Counted from the first letter of the stretch, positions 1 through 5,370 are shown. The stretch: DNA of 7,325 bases from JAJTZA01 sp041744075 (GCA_041744075.1 JBGTLQ010000170.1:1-7325); one strand, 5' to 3'. Program-made: numbers and translations. Notes: generated by a model not told the origin, from the letters alone.

Positions 1-1741
1 GCCCAAGGTCGTGGACGGTCGCAAGTCGATGGGTGATGATGAGAGTTGTGCGCCCAAGCATGAGTTCCCGGATGGTGGTCATGATGGAATTTTCTGTGCC
101 CGGATCCAATGCGCTAGTGGGTTCGTCGAGGAGGAGGATCGGGGCATCTTTCAGAAAGGCCCGGGCGATGCCGATACGCTGACGCTGCCCGACACTCAGG
201 TGGCCGCCCCGTTCGCCGACCGGAGAATCATAGCCGGCCGCCATCGCGAGGATGAACTCATGCGCTTGGGCACGTTTGGCAGCTTCGACAATTTCGTCAA
301 AGGTTGCCCCCGGCCGACCATAGGAAATATTTTCCCGAATGGTTGTTGAGAAGAGAACCGTTTCTTGGAGGACCATGCCGATATGAGAGCGGAGAGAGCT
401 TTTTTTGAGCGAGCGCAGGTCGTGCCCGTCCAGCGTGACCTTTCCACCGACCGGGTCATAGAAGCGAGGAACCAAGCTCAATAACGTGCTCTTGCCAGCG
501 CCCGTGCCGCCCACAAAGGCCACAGACTCACCTTGAGCAATTTGTAAATCGACACCTTTAAGAATCAAGCGGGAGTCATCATATCCAAAACTCACATCCT
601 CAAACGCAATTTCGCCGCGGGTTTGTGTCAGGGTTTTGGCATCCGGGGCGTCAGGCACATCATCCTGTCGGTCCAGCACCTCGAAGCAGCGATTTGCTCC
701 TGCGGCGGCCCCTTCGAGTGCCCAAGCCGTGTAGCTCAATTGCTCGAGCGGTTGATACAGGATTTGCAGATACGCCGCAAAAACAAGAAGGTCTCCCAAA
801 GTAAATCCAGAACTCAACACGGCATTTGAGCCGACAAAATACATGATGGCCATACCGACAGCCATGAGCGTCCCAATGACCAACGAACTGGCCACGGAGG
901 TCATGTTTAATCGCATGTTGGCTTCCAGACTTCCGGCGGCCCGCTTTTGGAATTGCTGAACTTCAAAGGATTCGCGGCCAAAGGCATGCACCATCCGTAT
1001 TTGGCCAAGCCCCTCTTGAGCGACCGCAAGCAGATCGCTTTCTTTTTCTTGAATGGCTGTGGATTCCCGGCGGACGCGCACGGCATAAAACCGCACCGCC
1101 CATGCGACAAATGGCAACACACACAATGCCGCCAAAGCGAGCTGCCAATTCATGGCGACCATGATGGCAAACGTGGACACAAGCGTGACCACCGACCCGA
1201 GCACACTCGCAAAGCCTTTATTATACAAGGTCTGGATGCTCTGAGAATCATAGGCCACCCGGAAGCTGGAATCTGAACTGCGGCGGGCGTCATGGAATTT
1301 CAGAGGCAGCGATTGCAAACAGGCGTAAAGATCCGTGCGGAGTTTGAGGAGCGCTTTGAGGCCCACTTTGATGAAAAAAAAGTTGGCGATCATGTTCACC
1401 ACACCCCACAAAACGCTGACAATCACCAGCGCCAAACAAAGCCAAAGGACAACCATATGAGCCGGCTGATCACCGAACCAATGAGTGATGAAATCGCGGG
1501 CGGATTGGTCAGCAGCCCCCGCCTCGGTTGGCAGCACACCATCCACAATGTATTTGAACGGCCAAGGCCGAAGGAGACTCAGAGCAATACCCAACAGGGT
1601 AAAGATTGTGCCTGCCACCGTAGGTAGCAGATAAGGGCGGATATAACGTAACGCTCGCGAATAGACAGACACTCCTTCCCTATATCTTGTCCCTCGCAAC
1701 TCTTCTATCGCGAAATTCCGATTGGAGGAGGCTTGCGCCAT
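1..1741 (-). CDS. ABC exporter, fused transmembrane and ATPase domains (MsbA-like), C-terminus cut by window edge
   Basis: This is a half-transporter that would dimerise in the inner membrane and export a lipid, peptide or drug using ATP. Reading the minus strand from ATG 1741 gives 580 codons without a stop. The six-helix membrane domain covers roughly residues 30-330. The ATPase follows: Walker A GGTGAGKST with Lys417, Q-loop in VLQET, a signature reading LSVGQ (515-519) instead of LSGGQ, Walker B LLLDEP with Asp539 and Glu540, and the switch histidine in ITHR at 571. About 20 C-terminal residues are probably missing. The start is uncertain. Relatives usually begin just before the LRYIRPY segment (about residue 31), which favours GTG 1672 preceded by the purine run AGGGAAGGA, although its spacing is short. 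ATG 1741 adds 23 polar residues and has no Shine-Dalgarno sequence. The frame stays open upstream to a TGA at 1958. Family membership is secure; the substrate is unknown. Confidence 0.93.
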   Translation of the reverse strand, partial: MAQASSNRNFAIEELRGTRYREGVSVYSRALRYIRPYLLPTVAGTIFTLLGIALSLLRPWPFKYIVDGVLPTEAGAADQSARDFITHWFGDQPAHMVVLWLCLALVIVSVLWGVVNMIANFFFIKVGLKALLKLRTDLYACLQSLPLKFHDARRSSDSSFRVAYDSQSIQTLYNKGFASVLGSVVTLVSTFAIMVAMNWQLALAALCVLPFVAWAVRFYAVRVRRESTAIQEKESDLLAVAQEGLGQIRMVHAFGRESFEVQQFQKRAAGSLEANMRLNMTSVASSLVIGTLMAVGMAIMYFVGSNAVLSSGFTLGDLLVFAAYLQILYQPLEQLSYTAWALEGAAAGANRCFEVLDRQDDVPDAPDAKTLTQTRGEIAFEDVSFGYDDSRLILKGVDLQIAQGESVAFVGGTGAGKSTLLSLVPRFYDPVGGKVTLDGHDLRSLKKSSLRSHIGMVLQETVLFSTTIRENISYGRPGATFDEIVEAAKRAQAHEFILAMAAGYDSPVGERGGHLSVGQRQRIGIARAFLKDAPILLLDEPTSALDPGTENSIMTTIRELMLGRTTLIITHRLATVHDLG

Positions 1742-1759
1742 GCGCGAAGCGTTTCGAAA

Positions 1760-1960
1760 ACGATGGTAGGGACACCTCGCCAACCAGGCGACCAGGGTGG
1801 CCGGACGGTAGACTGCCGGAGGCAGCCCTTCGGGTGAGACGCCGGGGTCGGCGCGAATCAACGGATCGGCGTCCGTCGCGTGATGGGACAGGTGGGCGGG
1901 TGGAAAGCCCGGTCTCGGCGTCTTCGCGGCCTGCGCTCCAAGGCGACCCACGCCCAATCA
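1760..1960. other. GC-rich intergenic stretch with a chain of short hairpins; possible structured RNA or long leader
   Basis: This divergent spacer is visibly richer in G and C than the genes on either side and holds successive inverted repeats: TCGCC/GGCGA (1777-1781 and 1787-1791), CTGCC/GGCAG (1813-1817 and 1821-1825), CCC-TTC-GGG (1826-1834), CGCCG/CGGCG (1840-1844 and 1849-1853), ACGGA/TCCGT (1861-1865 and 1872-1876) and GGGC/GCCC (1894-1897 and 1907-1910). It is open in several frames on both strands, as GC-rich noncoding DNA often is. I could not match it to RNase P, tmRNA, SRP, 6S or a riboswitch class I know. It could be the 5' leader of the ABC gene, a free RNA, or simply GC-rich spacer. 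Confidence 0.35.
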
Positions 1961-1970
1961 GAATCGGCAC

Positions 1971-1999
1971 TTGAGAAACCACGAGGAATCTCCTATCTT
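1971..1999 (+). promoter_or_regulatory. Sigma-70-like promoter for the 103-residue gene, probably leaderless
   Basis: TTGAGA (1971-1976), a 17-base spacer and TATCTT (1994-1999) form a good housekeeping-type promoter. The ATG at 2008 follows the -10 hexamer after only 8 bases, so transcription would be expected to begin at or next to the start codon. There is no Shine-Dalgarno sequence before this ATG. Both facts fit a leaderless mRNA. Confidence 0.6.
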
Positions 2000-2007
2000 G
2001 CGACCGC

Positions 2008-2319
2008 ATGCACGCGGATGACAAAACCTCCTCGCCTGCCAATTCTGCTGTTTTGGAATTGGATCGGTTGCGTGCCCTCTTCCGCGAAGCCATTGATCAA
2101 TATGCGCTCCGTATTGATTTGGAGATTTCCAAGGTTCAGGAAAAGGTCGCCCTTCAGGCTGGAAAACCAAAAATCCCGGAGGCCAAAATGCGCGACCTTC
2201 GCGACATGCTAACGATTCTTCGCAACACCCAAATCAAATCTGAAAAGGGTCGTCGCAAGGACATTAAAAAAATTGATGCCATGGTGGGGGATCTTCATTT
2301 GCTCACAGAAAATTGGTGA
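2008..2319 (+). CDS. Hypothetical small helical protein, 103 residues
   Basis: I do not recognise this protein. It is hydrophilic, has no signal peptide or membrane segment and contains no cysteine. Residues about 15-50 form a likely amphipathic helix or coiled coil (LDRLRALFREAIDQYALRID and onward), followed by a basic, Lys/Arg-rich second half around KSEKGRRKDIKK (about 78-89) and a Trp at the C-terminus. The start at ATG 2008 is supported by the promoter ending 8 bases upstream. It lies 35 bases before msrA on the same strand and may be cotranscribed with it. The product is probably cytoplasmic. Function is unknown, and a role in binding a nucleic acid or protein partner would be a guess from charge alone. 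Confidence 0.7.
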   Translation: MHADDKTSSPANSAVLELDRLRALFREAIDQYALRIDLEISKVQEKVALQAGKPKIPEAKMRDLRDMLTILRNTQIKSEKGRRKDIKKIDAMVGDLHLLTENW

Positions 2320-2321
2320 GC

Positions 2322-2349
2322 TTGCACATTTGACAATCCAAAGCATATT
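2322..2349 (+). promoter_or_regulatory. Possible promoter for msrA
   Basis: TTGCAC (2322-2327), a 16-base spacer and CATATT (2344-2349) lie immediately before the GTG start at 2355, leaving only 5 bases. If active, the transcript would again be almost leaderless. The match is weaker than at the 103-residue and FKBP genes, and cotranscription from the promoter at 1971 is an equally good explanation. Confidence 0.3.
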
Positions 2350-2354
2350 GAGCA

Positions 2355-2918
2355 GTGAAGTTTCTCACTCTTACCCTTCCCCTGTTGATTATGACCGCTC
2401 CCTTGCATGCCAATGAATCCGCAGTATTTGGAGGAGGTTGCTTCTGGTGTGTGGAGGCCGTTTTTGAAGACACCCCCGGAGTTTACGCTGTCATTAGCGG
2501 TTATGCCGGTGGCACCACCAAAAACCCAACTTACGGCCAAATCACCTCAGGACGCACTGGCCACGCCGAAGTGGTTCGCGTGGATTATGATCCGGCTGTG
2601 ATCACTTACCGGCAGCTGACCGATTTGTTTTGGAAGGCGCATGACCCGACAACGCTGAACCGTCAGGGAGCCGATGTGGGAACCCAATATCGGTCCATTA
2701 TTTTGACCACATCGGATGAGGAGCGGGCAATTGCGGAGGAGTCCAAAGCCGACGCTCAGAAAGATTTTAAAAACCCGATTGTCACCGAAATTGTTCCTCT
2801 CGCAGAGTTCTACACCGCTGAGGACGAACACCAAGACTTCTATAAGCTCAATCCCAACCACCCGTATAATCGGGCCGTGATTCGCCCGAAGCTCGAAAAG
2901 CTCGGGAAGCAGCCGTGA
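2355..2918 (+). CDS. msrA: Peptide-methionine (S)-S-oxide reductase MsrA, exported
   Basis: MsrA reduces the S epimer of methionine sulfoxide in oxidised proteins. The family signature GGGCFWCVE is at residues 26-34 with catalytic Cys29. The conserved substrate-pocket segment DPTTLNRQGADVGTQYRS lies in the middle, and EDEHQDFY with NPNHPYN is near the C-terminus, so the domain is complete in 187 residues. The N-terminus (residues 1-19, KFLTLTLPLLIMTAPLHA after the initiator) is a typical signal peptide with likely cleavage after His-Ala, so the enzyme should work outside the cytoplasm. The start is GTG 2355, because it alone gives the full signal peptide; the next Met, residue 13, would cut it in half. 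The only cysteines are Cys29 and Cys32, so no distal resolving cysteine is present. It is followed closely by the DUF1802 gene. The call is very secure. Confidence 0.96.
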   Translation: MKFLTLTLPLLIMTAPLHANESAVFGGGCFWCVEAVFEDTPGVYAVISGYAGGTTKNPTYGQITSGRTGHAEVVRVDYDPAVITYRQLTDLFWKAHDPTTLNRQGADVGTQYRSIILTTSDEERAIAEESKADAQKDFKNPIVTEIVPLAEFYTAEDEHQDFYKLNPNHPYNRAVIRPKLEKLGKQP

Positions 2919-2920
2919 GG
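2917..2920 (+). promoter_or_regulatory. Shine-Dalgarno GAGG overlapping the msrA stop codon
   Basis: GAGG ends 10 bases before ATG 2931 and overlaps the TGA stop of msrA (2916-2918). This arrangement suggests that msrA and the DUF1802 gene share a transcript and may be translationally coupled. It is one of the few recognisable Shine-Dalgarno sequences in the window. Confidence 0.5.
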
Positions 2921-2930
2921 TTCCAATTCG

Positions 2931-3473
2931 ATGAACTGCGCATTTAAAGAATGGGCCCTTATTTGTGAAGCGCTTGGGGGTGGGCTCCAAAGTGTGATTG
3001 TTCGCAAAGGCGGCATCGCTGAGGGACCCGCAGGATTTGCGTTTCGTGAGAAAGAGTTTTTTCTTTTTCCCACATGGTTTCATGAACAAGTCGGGCGGAC
3101 GCGGTTGCCACAAGAAACCCCTTTGCCTGAGGAACCTGGCGAGGAATTGGAAATCCGCTTTGCCGCAACCATCGAATGGAGCGGGCTTGTGGAAGATTGG
3201 GAAAAGGCAAAAGCGTTGGAGGCCCTTCATGTGCTGAGCGAAGGTGTTGTGGAGGAACGTTTTCTCTACGAAGAAAAGAGGGGCGTGCATGTGGCATTCG
3301 TGCGTGTGTTCCGCCTCGATCCCCCGCAAAAAATTAAGAATGACACCAAATATGGGGGTTGCCGTTCTTGGGTGGAATTGGCCGATTTTGGGGAATGTGC
3401 GATGGTCTCTGTGATTAGTGACGAAGAACATTCCCGTCGCCGGGAACTTCTCTCCCGGCTGCTTGGAATCTGA
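2931..3473 (+). CDS. DUF1802 family protein
   Basis: The 180-residue product matches my recollection of DUF1802 proteins. It opens with AFKEWALICEALGGG and continues into the conserved VRKGGIAEG (about residues 24-32), then an aromatic REKEFFLFPTWFHEQ segment (about 45-59) and a C-terminal half with the sequence SWVELAD. There is no signal peptide or membrane segment, so it is probably cytoplasmic. The family has no established biochemical function that I know of. The gene begins 12 bases after msrA, its ribosome binding site overlaps the msrA stop codon, and the two are very likely cotranscribed. The 3' end carries a 6-bp hairpin (3431-3446) inside the coding sequence. Assignment to the family is good; function is unknown. 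Confidence 0.85.
   Translation: MNCAFKEWALICEALGGGLQSVIVRKGGIAEGPAGFAFREKEFFLFPTWFHEQVGRTRLPQETPLPEEPGEELEIRFAATIEWSGLVEDWEKAKALEALHVLSEGVVEERFLYEEKRGVHVAFVRVFRLDPPQKIKNDTKYGGCRSWVELADFGECAMVSVISDEEHSRRRELLSRLLGI
3431..3446 (+). repeat. Inverted repeat in the 3' end of the DUF1802 gene
   Basis: TTCCCG (3431-3436) and CGGGAA (3441-3446) form a perfect 6-bp stem with a TCGC loop, 27 bases before the stop codon. There is no following T run, so it is not a standard intrinsic terminator. It may simply be a coding coincidence. Confidence 0.4.
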
Positions 3474-3553
3474 GACCCATCAATTTTACTGCCCCTGTCC
3501 AAAAGAATGTGCATAAAAAAGTGAGGTGGATCGGGCGCTCCGCCGCACGATGA

Positions 3554-3775
3554 GAAATCCTTTGCGGCACCGCCGCCACTTGTTCTATCGCCGACCTTGA
3601 GAGTTCCAAATGGCTCAAGGCGGGATTTAAAGCCGCTGTGCTTCAGGTCCTGAAAATTGAGAAGGAAACGAATGTGGTGAAAGTTCGCGAGCTTCAGGCC
3701 GCGTCAATCAACGTGTCCCAACCCACACCCTCAGCGGGCTGGGCTTTAGAACTGTGCACCGACGGCACTTCCTAG
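3554..3775 (+). pseudogene. Coding-like remnant without a clear start
   Basis: After a TGA at 3551 the plus strand stays open for 73 codons to a TAG at 3773. Translation has protein-like texture: ADLESSKWLKAGFKAAVLQV, then KIEKETNVVKVRELQAASIN, ending in WALELCTDGTS. The codon choices resemble those of the neighbouring genes. No ATG heads the frame; the first usable start is GTG 3638, which would give only 45 residues. The same frame is also open upstream of the TGA, back into the end of the DUF1802 gene. I do not recognise the product. It may be the tail of a decayed gene or an accidental open frame. Along with the FKBP promoter, it is all I can see in the 393-base gap between the DUF1802 and FKBP genes. 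Confidence 0.25.
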
Positions 3776-3830
3776 CGCGACCTCACCTTCTAATCATATT
3801 CTTGGCAATTCGCTCCGACACCTTTTCTTT

Positions 3831-3858
3831 TTGGCATTTCCCCGGTTTTCTCTACATT
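3831..3858 (+). promoter_or_regulatory. Sigma-70-like promoter for the FKBP gene, probably leaderless
   Basis: TTGGCA (3831-3836), a 16-base spacer and TACATT (3853-3858) precede the ATG at 3867, again with exactly 8 bases between the -10 hexamer and the start codon. No Shine-Dalgarno sequence is present in the CT-rich leader. A second TTGGCA lies at 3802-3807 but has no fitting -10 partner. Confidence 0.55.
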
Positions 3859-3866
3859 AACTCCCC

Positions 3867-4352
3867 ATGCAAATCACTTCCGGCAAAGTCGTCCTCATCG
3901 ACTACACTCTCACTGACGATAAAAAACAGACCATCGACTCCTCGGAGGGTCACGAGCCCTTGGCGTATATTCATGGCAGCGGACAGATTATCCCTGGTCT
4001 GGAAAAGGCGCTTGATGGCAAGGTCGTAGGCGATGCCCTTCAAGTGGACGTTTCGCCCGAGCAAGGATATGGCGAACATGACAGCGAGAAAATTATCACA
4101 ATCCCCCGCTCCCAAGTCCAAGGCGTGCCAGACCTCAAAGTCGGCATCCAGCTCCAAGCCAGTGGCGGACAAGGTCCTCAAGTGGTCACTGTCACAAAAC
4201 TCACAGATGACGAGGTGACCCTCGATGGCAACCATCCGCTCGCTGGAACCCAACTCCATTTTGATGTGACCATCCGCGAAGTGCGGGATGCCACACCTGA
4301 GGAAATTTCCCACGGCCACGTTCATGGCCCCGGTGGGCACCACCATCACTAA
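3867..4352 (+). CDS. FKBP-type peptidyl-prolyl cis-trans isomerase, SlyD-like, with His-rich tail
   Basis: This 161-residue protein would catalyse proline isomerisation and act as a folding helper, probably in the cytoplasm because it lacks a signal peptide. It has the SlyD layout. The N-terminal FKBP half carries VLIDYTLTD and the hallmark YIHGSGQIIPGLEKAL (34-49). SPEQGYGEHD follows (about 63-72) and leads into the inserted chaperone-type flap domain, and the second FKBP strand segment is near TQLHFDVTIREVRDATPEE. The last 13 residues (149-161) contain seven histidines, ending in four in a row, a likely Ni/Zn/Cu-binding tail like the one on E. coli SlyD, though shorter and without cysteines. 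It is monocistronic, with its own promoter and a convergent neighbour 69 bases downstream. The call is very secure. I leave the symbol blank because slyD and generic FKBP paralogues cannot be separated here. Confidence 0.95.
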   Translation: MQITSGKVVLIDYTLTDDKKQTIDSSEGHEPLAYIHGSGQIIPGLEKALDGKVVGDALQVDVSPEQGYGEHDSEKIITIPRSQVQGVPDLKVGIQLQASGGQGPQVVTVTKLTDDEVTLDGNHPLAGTQLHFDVTIREVRDATPEEISHGHVHGPGGHHHH

Positions 4353-4384
4353 ACGGGTAAAAACTCCGAAACGAAAATTAGCTG

Positions 4385-4417
4385 ATCGGCTCTCGTGCAA
4401 CCCCACGCGGCCCCGAT
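4385..4417. terminator. Possible terminator hairpin between convergent genes
   Basis: ATCGG (4385-4389) pairs with CCGAT (4413-4417), and inside it CGTG (4394-4397) pairs with CACG (4404-4407) around a CAACCC loop. It lies between the convergent stops at 4352 and 4422. On the minus strand it is followed by a short T-rich run (AATTTTC); on the plus strand no T run follows directly. The stem is imperfect, so this is tentative. Confidence 0.25.
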
Positions 4418-4421
4418 AGGC

Positions 4422-4751
4422 CTATGGTTTTCCAGGAAATGCCTTCACATAGGTGATCGTGAAATCAGGAAAACTCTCCACAATTTGGATTTTGAAATCC
4501 GGGAAAGATTCAACAATCTGCCACTTGCCGGGTTTGTCAGGGAAAGCCGTGACGACTTGGACTTTCAGATCGGCAAAGGAGTCCGTGACCTGCACCTTAT
4601 AATCGGGAAAGGCGGCAACAAACTGGATGCGTCCAAAGATCCGTTCCACGTCAGGTTTTTCAGCGAACACTAGGGAATGGCTGCCAAACGCCGCCGCTGC
4701 CATCAAAAGGATGGAGACAGCCCATTTTTTAGATCGCATGGAGTCAGTCAT
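4422..4751 (-). CDS. Small secreted repeat protein resembling the 7(1) septoil knot domain family
   Basis: From ATG 4751 the product is 109 residues. Residues 6-30 are a signal peptide (RSKKW, then a hydrophobic core, with likely cleavage after SLVFA at 30), leaving about 79 mature residues. The mature chain is built from about six repeats with a period near 11-13: AFPDYKVQVTD, SFADLKVQVVT, AFPDKPGKWQIVE, SFPDFKIQIVE, SFPDFTITYVK, AFPGKP. I recall this SFPDxK(I/V)Q(I/V)V pattern from the Pfam 7(1) septoil knot family, small proteins with an exceptionally complex backbone knot; no biological role is known to me. ATG 4739 is an equally possible start. The open frame continues to 5093, but that part is basic, unlike a signal peptide, and overlaps the upstream gene, so I left it out. 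No Shine-Dalgarno sequence is seen. The secreted repeat protein is secure; the family assignment is from memory of its motif. Confidence 0.82.
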   Translation of the reverse strand: MTDSMRSKKWAVSILLMAAAAFGSHSLVFAEKPDVERIFGRIQFVAAFPDYKVQVTDSFADLKVQVVTAFPDKPGKWQIVESFPDFKIQIVESFPDFTITYVKAFPGKP

Positions 4752-4821
4752 TTTCGGAAGCAGAGGAAATTCCGGGAAGCGCTTGTTCGAATGTCCGGAT
4801 CCATTCGCTTGATTCACATTG

Positions 4822-4850
4822 GATATAACGACATGAAGTAAAAATGCCAG
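4822..4850 (-). promoter_or_regulatory. Possible promoter for the septoil-knot-like gene
   Basis: On the minus strand CTGGCA (4850-4845), a 17-base spacer and TATATC (4827-4822) give 4 of 6 consensus matches each. Transcription would begin near 4815, about 60 bases before the start codon. The region is AT-rich, so a chance match is possible. Confidence 0.28.
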
Positions 4851-4891
4851 ACTTCTGTCCTGTTTGGTGTTCTCCTTAGAAAGTGGAGTTA

Positions 4892-4910
4892 TCAAGAATT
4901 TAGTTCTTGA
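4892..4910 (-). repeat. Perfect hairpin across the stop codon of the 138-residue gene
   Basis: TCAAGAA (4892-4898) and TTCTTGA (4904-4910) form a 7-bp perfect stem with a 5-base loop. The loop contains most of the TAA stop of the upstream minus-strand gene (4902-4900). No T run follows, so it may stabilise or mark the 3' end of the mRNA rather than terminate transcription. Confidence 0.4.
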
Positions 4911-5316
4911 AGGGGTCAATACCCTGATCAAGTGCGTCCATCGTGACCTTGACAAGAGCTTTGATGGTGTCAAGGGAGACATTTTCGCTCCCTTTTTTCT
5001 CATTCGATCCCGATACATTGACGATACTTCTTTTTCCTTGGGCAAACACAACCAACGTGGCTTCTCCCTTGAGCACACGTGTTTGCACACCAATCAAAAA
5101 TGGTGCTTCAGCTGGTGAAATGGAAAAACTGAAATCAAGCTTTTGAAATGCAATTTTTGCTGCTCCTTCACTAGGTAGCATTTGATATCTAACTATGTAT
5201 ATTTGATTTTCATCTAAGAGTGATTTCATTCTTAAGACTTCGGCTGCGACATCGAATGTGGCAGAATCTGCAGCGCCTGTGACATCCCCAAAATCCCATT
5301 TATAAAAGTAGGGCAC
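4900..5316 (-). CDS. Hypothetical protein, 138 residues, possibly N-terminally truncated
   Basis: I do not recognise this protein. From GTG 5316 it reads MPYFYKWDFGDVTGAADSAT and onward, mostly mixed helix and strand, with a hydrophobic middle (APFLIGVQTRV, then ATLVVFAQGK) and a C-terminal helix ending in DALDQGIDPFKN. It has no cysteine and no signal peptide from this start. The DNA is clearly more AT-rich than the flanking genes, hinting at a different origin. The start is supported by the purine run GAGGAAGGAG just upstream. However, the frame remains protein-like for another 18 codons (LDLKIRYLLQAD) up to a TAG at 5371, with no usable start, and an immediately preceding TAA. The original gene may therefore have begun further upstream. 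It lies 148 bases before the septoil-knot-like gene on the same strand. Confidence 0.65.
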   Translation of the reverse strand: MPYFYKWDFGDVTGAADSATFDVAAEVLRMKSLLDENQIYIVRYQMLPSEGAAKIAFQKLDFSFSISPAEAPFLIGVQTRVLKGEATLVVFAQGKRSIVNVSGSNEKKGSENVSLDTIKALVKVTMDALDQGIDPFKN

Positions 5317-5318
5317 GA

Positions 5319-5328
5319 CTCCTTCCTC
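5319..5328 (-). promoter_or_regulatory. Shine-Dalgarno-like purine run before GTG 5316
   Basis: On the minus strand GAGGAAGGAG is followed by TC and then the GTG start. The first GAGG lies 8 bases before GTG, a workable spacing; the second GGAG is too close. It is the strongest Shine-Dalgarno-like sequence in the window and is the reason for choosing this start. Confidence 0.4.
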
Positions 5329-5370
5329 TGTAATATCTGCTTGGAGGAGATAGCGAATCTTTAAATCGAG

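Noticed and set aside
1899..1915. RNase P-like core (plus strand GGTGGAAAGCCCGGTCTC resembles GAGGAAAGTCCGGGCTC)
   Set aside because: Several mismatches, and the other conserved elements, notably ACAGAACCCGGCTTA, are absent downstream before the next gene begins.
1680..2093. Minus-strand 137-codon open frame across the GC-rich spacer
   Set aside because: Very Arg/Ser/Pro-rich, low-complexity translation; overlaps the promoter and start of the 103-residue gene and runs in a different frame from the exporter. Typical of GC-rich noncoding DNA.
2330..2335. Perfect -35 hexamer TTGACA before msrA
   Set aside because: A 17-base spacer would place the -10 at 2353-2358, inside the start codon, where the sequence does not match.
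2547..3431. Minus-strand 294-codon open frame opposite msrA and the DUF1802 gene
   Set aside because: Antisense to two well-supported genes, with no recognisable motif and a translation that mirrors their codon bias.
3852..4406. Minus-strand 184-codon open frame opposite the FKBP gene
   Set aside because: Antisense shadow of a secure SlyD-like gene; no domain or ribosome binding site.
4752..5093. N-terminal extension of the septoil-knot-like protein to 223 residues
   Set aside because: The added part is basic and lacks a protein-like pattern, overlaps the 138-residue gene, and would bury a perfect signal peptide in mid-protein.
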